Program-made: the position numbers and the translations under genes
DNA from: Pannonibacter sp051860505
GTDB taxonomy: Bacteria > Pseudomonadota > Alphaproteobacteria > Rhizobiales > Stappiaceae
Assembly: GCF_051860505.1 (NCBI RefSeq)
Contig: NZ_JBHYDX010000009.1
Location: 103,493-167,492, forward strand
Length of the DNA stretch: 64,000 nt
Direction of reading: 5' to 3'
In this document: positions 61,493 through 64,000 of the stretch, piece by piece
Position numbering within the stretch: the first letter of the stretch is position 1
Layout: each line of letters begins with the position of its first letter
The notes under the pieces: generated by a model
Seen by the model: the letters and a program-made list of their open reading frames with translations, nothing else
Told to the model about the DNA's origin: nothing
Database searches by the model: none

Positions 61493-62773
61493 ATGACCCA
61501 TGTTGCCGAAGCCGCAGCCCCGAGCGCGGCCCACGCTGCCCCCCTTTCCTCCGCCATCAAGGTCACGCCGGACAATGCCAGGCAAGTGCTTGCCGGCCTG
61601 CCGCGCTTCGTGCGCATGGGCATGCGCATCGTGCTGGGACTGGAATATGGACGGCTGACCATCACCACGCCGGACGGGCGCTGCTTTCTCATTGAAGGAA
61701 AGCACCCGGGGCCGGACGGGGTGGTCAGCGTGCATGACTGGCGCTTTGTCCGGATGGCGGTCGAGGGCGGCGATGTCGGTGTCGGCGAGGCTTTCATGCT
61801 GGGCTTCTGGTCGAGCCCGGACGTGACGACCTTCCTCGAGCTGTTCTGCGTCAACCGGGATGCGACGGAGAAGAAGCTGCAGGGCAGCGCCCTTTTCCGC
61901 ATCGCTATTTCGCTGCGCCACTGGTTCAACCGCAACACCCGCAAGGGCTCGCAGAGGAACATTTCAGCGCATTACGATCTCGGCAATGCATTTTACCGCG
62001 AGTGGCTCGATCCCTCGATGACCTATTCCTCCGGTCTCTATGAGGGGCGGGCCGCTACGCTGGAGGAAGCCCAGGCGCAGAAATACCGCGCGCTGGCGGA
62101 GGCTGCCGACATCCGGCCCGGACATAAGGTGCTGGAGATCGGCTGCGGCTGGGGCGGATTTGCCGAGTTTGCGGCACGGGAAGTTGGCGCGCATGTGAAG
62201 GCGCTGACAATATCCCGCGAGCAGTTCGACTATGCGCGCGAGCGCATGTTCAAGGCCGGGCTCAACGACAAGGTCGAGGTGGTGTTCCAGGACTATCGCG
62301 ACGAGCGCGGGGTCTATGACCGGATTGCCTCGATCGAGATGTTCGAGGCCGTGGGCCGCGAGTACTGGCCGACCTATTTCGAGAAGCTGGCAACCTGCCT
62401 GAAGCCAGGCGGCATGGCCGGGCTGCAGATCATCACCATCCAGGACCGTATGTTTGCCGACTATGCCCGGCGGCCGGACTTCATCCAGCGCTACATCTTC
62501 CCAGGTGGCATGCTGCCGCCGCCCGGCAAGCTGACGGAAATCGGCGGCAAGACCGGGCTGGACCTGAAGACCCAGAAGATCTTCGGCCAGGACTACGCCC
62601 GCACGCTGGCCGAGTGGCGCGACCGGTTCCGCGAGGCCTGGCCCCGGATTTCCCCACTCGGCTTCGACGAACGCTTCAAGCGGCTCTGGGAGTTCTACTT
62701 CCATTATTGCGAGGCCGGCTTCCGCGCCGGGAACATCGATGTGCGCCAGATGGTCTATGTGAAGGCGGGCTGA
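61493..62773 (+). CDS. Cyclopropane-fatty-acyl-phospholipid synthase family methyltransferase (CFA/UfaM-like)
   Basis: A 426-residue SAM-dependent enzyme that acts on unsaturated acyl chains of membrane phospholipids. SAM motif: VLEIGCGWGGFAEFAA; family marks: RNISAHYDLGNAFYREWLDPSMTYSSGLY, MFEAVGREYWPTYFEKLATCLKPGG and FIQRYIFPGGMLPP. ATG 61493 has GGAGG five bases upstream and is chosen over ATG 61481, which overlaps the previous stop. CFA enzymes make cyclopropanes; the UfaM branch instead adds a methyl group on the route to furan fatty acids. With the UfaD-like gene and the RpoE-type promoter, the second function is a serious possibility. Confidence 0.92.
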   Translation: MTHVAEAAAPSAAHAAPLSSAIKVTPDNARQVLAGLPRFVRMGMRIVLGLEYGRLTITTPDGRCFLIEGKHPGPDGVVSVHDWRFVRMAVEGGDVGVGEAFMLGFWSSPDVTTFLELFCVNRDATEKKLQGSALFRIAISLRHWFNRNTRKGSQRNISAHYDLGNAFYREWLDPSMTYSSGLYEGRAATLEEAQAQKYRALAEAADIRPGHKVLEIGCGWGGFAEFAAREVGAHVKALTISREQFDYARERMFKAGLNDKVEVVFQDYRDERGVYDRIASIEMFEAVGREYWPTYFEKLATCLKPGGMAGLQIITIQDRMFADYARRPDFIQRYIFPGGMLPPPGKLTEIGGKTGLDLKTQKIFGQDYARTLAEWRDRFREAWPRISPLGFDERFKRLWEFYFHYCEAGFRAGNIDVRQMVYVKAG

Positions 62774-62827
62774 CCCACTGACTGCTTCACTGACTGCCCC
62801 ACTGGCAGACAAACAGGCTGACGGACC

Positions 62828-62867
62828 GCAAGGCGAAGGGCTGTTTTCCTGCAGCCCTTCGCCTTGC
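62828..62867. terminator. Strong hairpin after the CFA-like gene
   Basis: GCAAGGCGAAGGGCTG and CAGCCCTTCGCCTTGC pair over 16 bp with an 8-base loop rich in T. It lies 54 bases after the stop. There is no U-tract downstream, so it may be Rho-assisted or a 3'-end stabiliser. Confidence 0.65.
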
Positions 62868-62929
62868 AACCGACAGGGCAGCCAGCTAACAGTGACGGAC
62901 GTTCCGAACCTCACGGGAGTAGAGAATCC

Positions 62930-63733
62930 ATGCGTCTTGCCACCACCTTTTTCCGTCTCGCCGGCGGTCTTGCAACCGTCCTCCTGCCCGTTCTTGCTGG
63001 CGGAGCCATGGCTTCCGAGGTACCGGACCTGAAGGGACGCGAAGTGGTGGTGGTGACGGAGAACGCCTATCCGCCGCTGCAGTTCATCGACAAGTCCGGG
63101 CAGGCGGTCGGCTGGGAGTATGACGCGGTGGCCGAGATCGCCAAGCGGCTCAACATCAAGGTCATCTATCAGAACTCCAGCTGGGACGCGATGATCCCGG
63201 CCGTCTCAGCCGGCGAATACGACATCGGCATGACGGGCATCACCATCCGCGACGACCGCAAGGACAAGGTGGATTTCTCCGAGCCCTACATGCGCTCGGA
63301 AATGATCATGCTGGTGCGGGCCGACGAGACGCGCTTTACCGATGCCAAGGGCTTCGCCGCCAATCCGGACCTGCTGATGGCGGCCCAGCCGGGCACGACG
63401 CCGTTCTATGTCGGTGTCTATGAAGTGCTGGACGGCAACGAGGCCAATCCGCGCATCAAGAAATTCGAGACCTTCGGCGCCGGCGTTGCCGCCCTGCGCG
63501 CCGGCGATGTCGACCTGGTGCTGACCGACGGCACCGCCGGGCCGGGCTATGTCTCGACCTCGAACGGCACGCTGAAGATCGTCGGCGAGAAGCTCGGCAC
63601 CGAGGATTTCGGCTTCATCTTCAAGAAGGGCTCGGACCTCGTCACCCCTGTCTATCCGAGCGCCTCTTGCCAGATTGATCTGGTGGAGCGTGAATGGTCC
63701 GCGGGCGGAGCACCGTGTCATCCCTGGTTTTGA
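62930..63733 (+). pseudogene. Amino-acid ABC transporter substrate-binding protein, 3' end interrupted by IS110 element
   Basis: A family 3 binding protein: signal peptide at about 1-28 (LAGGLATVLLPVLAGGAMAS), then VVTENAYPPLQFIDKSGQAVGWEYDAVAEIAKRLNI, ISAGEYDIGMTGITIRDDRKDKVDFSEPY and a C-terminal lobe up to KKGSDLVTP (residue 240). There the family usually continues with about 25-30 more residues forming the last helix. Instead the frame enters the IS element and adds 27 unrelated residues before a TGA at 63731-63733. The ATG at 62930 has GGGAG upstream. The product is probably unstable, though residual binding cannot be excluded. The rest of the gene should lie beyond the element, outside the window. 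Confidence 0.88.
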
Positions 63734-63832
63734 GAACCGTTGGCCAGCGTGGTGTCCGCCCGCGTACCTGCGTCATCCCGAACAGTTGAATGAGGGCCGC
63801 AGTTGCGGCGCCTCGCAGGACAAGGACGGGCG
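63655..63832 (+). ncRNA. Predicted bridge RNA of the IS110-family element
   Basis: Three stem-loops are seen. (1) 63661-63690, inner CCAGA-TTGA-TCTGG. (2) A long stem 63696-63709 with 63755-63768 (CGCGGGCGGA/TCCGCCCGCG plus GGT/ACC), then CACC/GGTG, an internal loop, and GGTT-TTGAG-AACC (63726-63738). (3) CCTGCG (63767-63772) with CGCAGG (63814-63819), around GCCGC-AGTT-GCGGC (63796-63809); this shares two bases with stem 2. Loop 2 holds GTCATCCCTG (63717-63726), which matches the insertion site GTCACCCCTG (63641-63650) at nine of ten; the one difference can form a G-U pair. This is the pattern of a target-binding loop in IS110 bridge RNAs. Confidence 0.68.
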
Positions 63833-64000
63833 ATGAACACTCTACCATCTTCAATATTGTCCATCGACATCTCAAAAGATCATCTCGACACGGACGGCTG
63901 GCCTGTTTCGTGGCGGCGGCACCTGGGCAACACGAGGGCCGGGATTGCCTCGCTGATCGAGAAAGCCAAGGCTCTTGAGGCCTTTGTCATCTTCGAGGCG
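63833..64000 (+). CDS. IS110-family transposase (N-terminal part)
   Basis: 56 codons are visible from ATG 63833 to the window edge with no stop. The start MNTLPSSILSIDISKDHLDT carries the first Asp of the DEDD (RuvC-like) catalytic set in SIDISKDHLD. The segment AGIASLIEKAKALEAFVIFEA fits the region up to the second acidic residue, the Glu of FEA. AAGGACGGG precedes the start. In IS110 the transposase works with the upstream-encoded bridge RNA as a recombinase. Confidence 0.88.
   Translation, partial: MNTLPSSILSIDISKDHLDTDGWPVSWRRHLGNTRAGIASLIEKAKALEAFVIFEA

Larger units (their letters stand above)
63650..64000 (+). mobile_element. IS110-family insertion sequence, left part
   Basis: The element probably begins at 63650, just after a CT core (63648-63649) in the binding-protein gene, and runs past the window edge. 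It has a 180-base non-coding left end followed by a transposase start with the IS110 DEDD signature. No terminal inverted repeat or target duplication is visible, as expected for IS110. The boundary is inferred from where binding-protein homology ends and from the guide match described for 63655-63832. Confidence 0.8.

Noticed and set aside
63739..63750. Assignment of GTTGGCCAGCGT as the right target guide
   Set aside because: The right target flank lies outside the window. Expected gene sequence after codon 240 only partly fits, so no claim is made.
1..64000. CRISPR arrays, prophage genes, toxin-antitoxin or known defence systems
   Set aside because: No regularly spaced direct repeats, phage structural genes, integrases or defence-type proteins were seen. 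The only mobile element is the IS110 family copy at the right end.

Overview
The window looks like the chromosome of a GC-rich alphaproteobacterium, probably Hyphomicrobiales (Stappiaceae-like) or Rhodobacterales; this is inferred from gene content, not from a search. Supporting signs are a condensing-type 5-aminolevulinate synthase (hemA), aerobic cobalamin genes (cobN, cobO, cobQ, cobW) behind a cobalamin riboswitch, an fdsGBA-fdhD-fdsD formate dehydrogenase operon, a ChrR/RpoE-type promoter, and tolC next to the protein-isoaspartate methyltransferase gene.

Layout. 1-2400: the start of tolC (cut by the window edge), pcm and tRNA-Cys. 2402-4726: a PAS-GAF-GGDEF-EAL cyclic-di-GMP protein. 5035-16516: cobalamin synthesis. 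cobC and cobD lie on the plus strand with a DUF938 methyltransferase. A minus-strand operon hupE-cobU-cobW-cobN-cobO-cobQ starts at a classic cobalamin riboswitch. 16851: tRNA-Asn. 17105-24431: a minus-strand branched-chain-type ABC importer with an aldehyde dehydrogenase and an SDR, facing an AraC regulator. 25733-29905: a TRAP importer and an M24 peptidase. 30058-35446: a sigma-54 two-component system followed by an OFA-type transporter whose upstream region shows activator dyads, a perfect IHF site and a -24/-12 promoter. 35533-42568: a LysR gene and the NAD-dependent Mo formate dehydrogenase operon. 42687-56117: indolepyruvate oxidoreductase (iorAB), MarR, two paralogous FAD oxidoreductases, a cyclase-family hydrolase and a peptide-type ABC importer. 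56450-57667: hemA. 58435-62773: a secreted unknown protein, then an FAD oxidoreductase-DUF1365-cyclopropane synthase operon behind a TGATCC-N18-TAAGAT promoter. 62930-64000: an amino-acid-binding protein gene interrupted by an IS110-family element.

How it fits together. Cobalt uptake and cobalamin assembly are wired to a B12 riboswitch. Several uptake systems each sit beside catabolic enzymes and a dedicated regulator. The most novel signals are: (i) a structured non-coding left end of the IS110 element that looks like a bridge RNA, with a loop matching the insertion site at 9 of 10 bases; (ii) a complete sigma-54 enhancer architecture; (iii) a singlet-oxygen-type sigma factor promoter before a likely methylated or furan fatty acid operon; (iv) a palindromic intergenic repeat carried in frame inside cobN.

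All calls come from reading the sequence; no database search was run.
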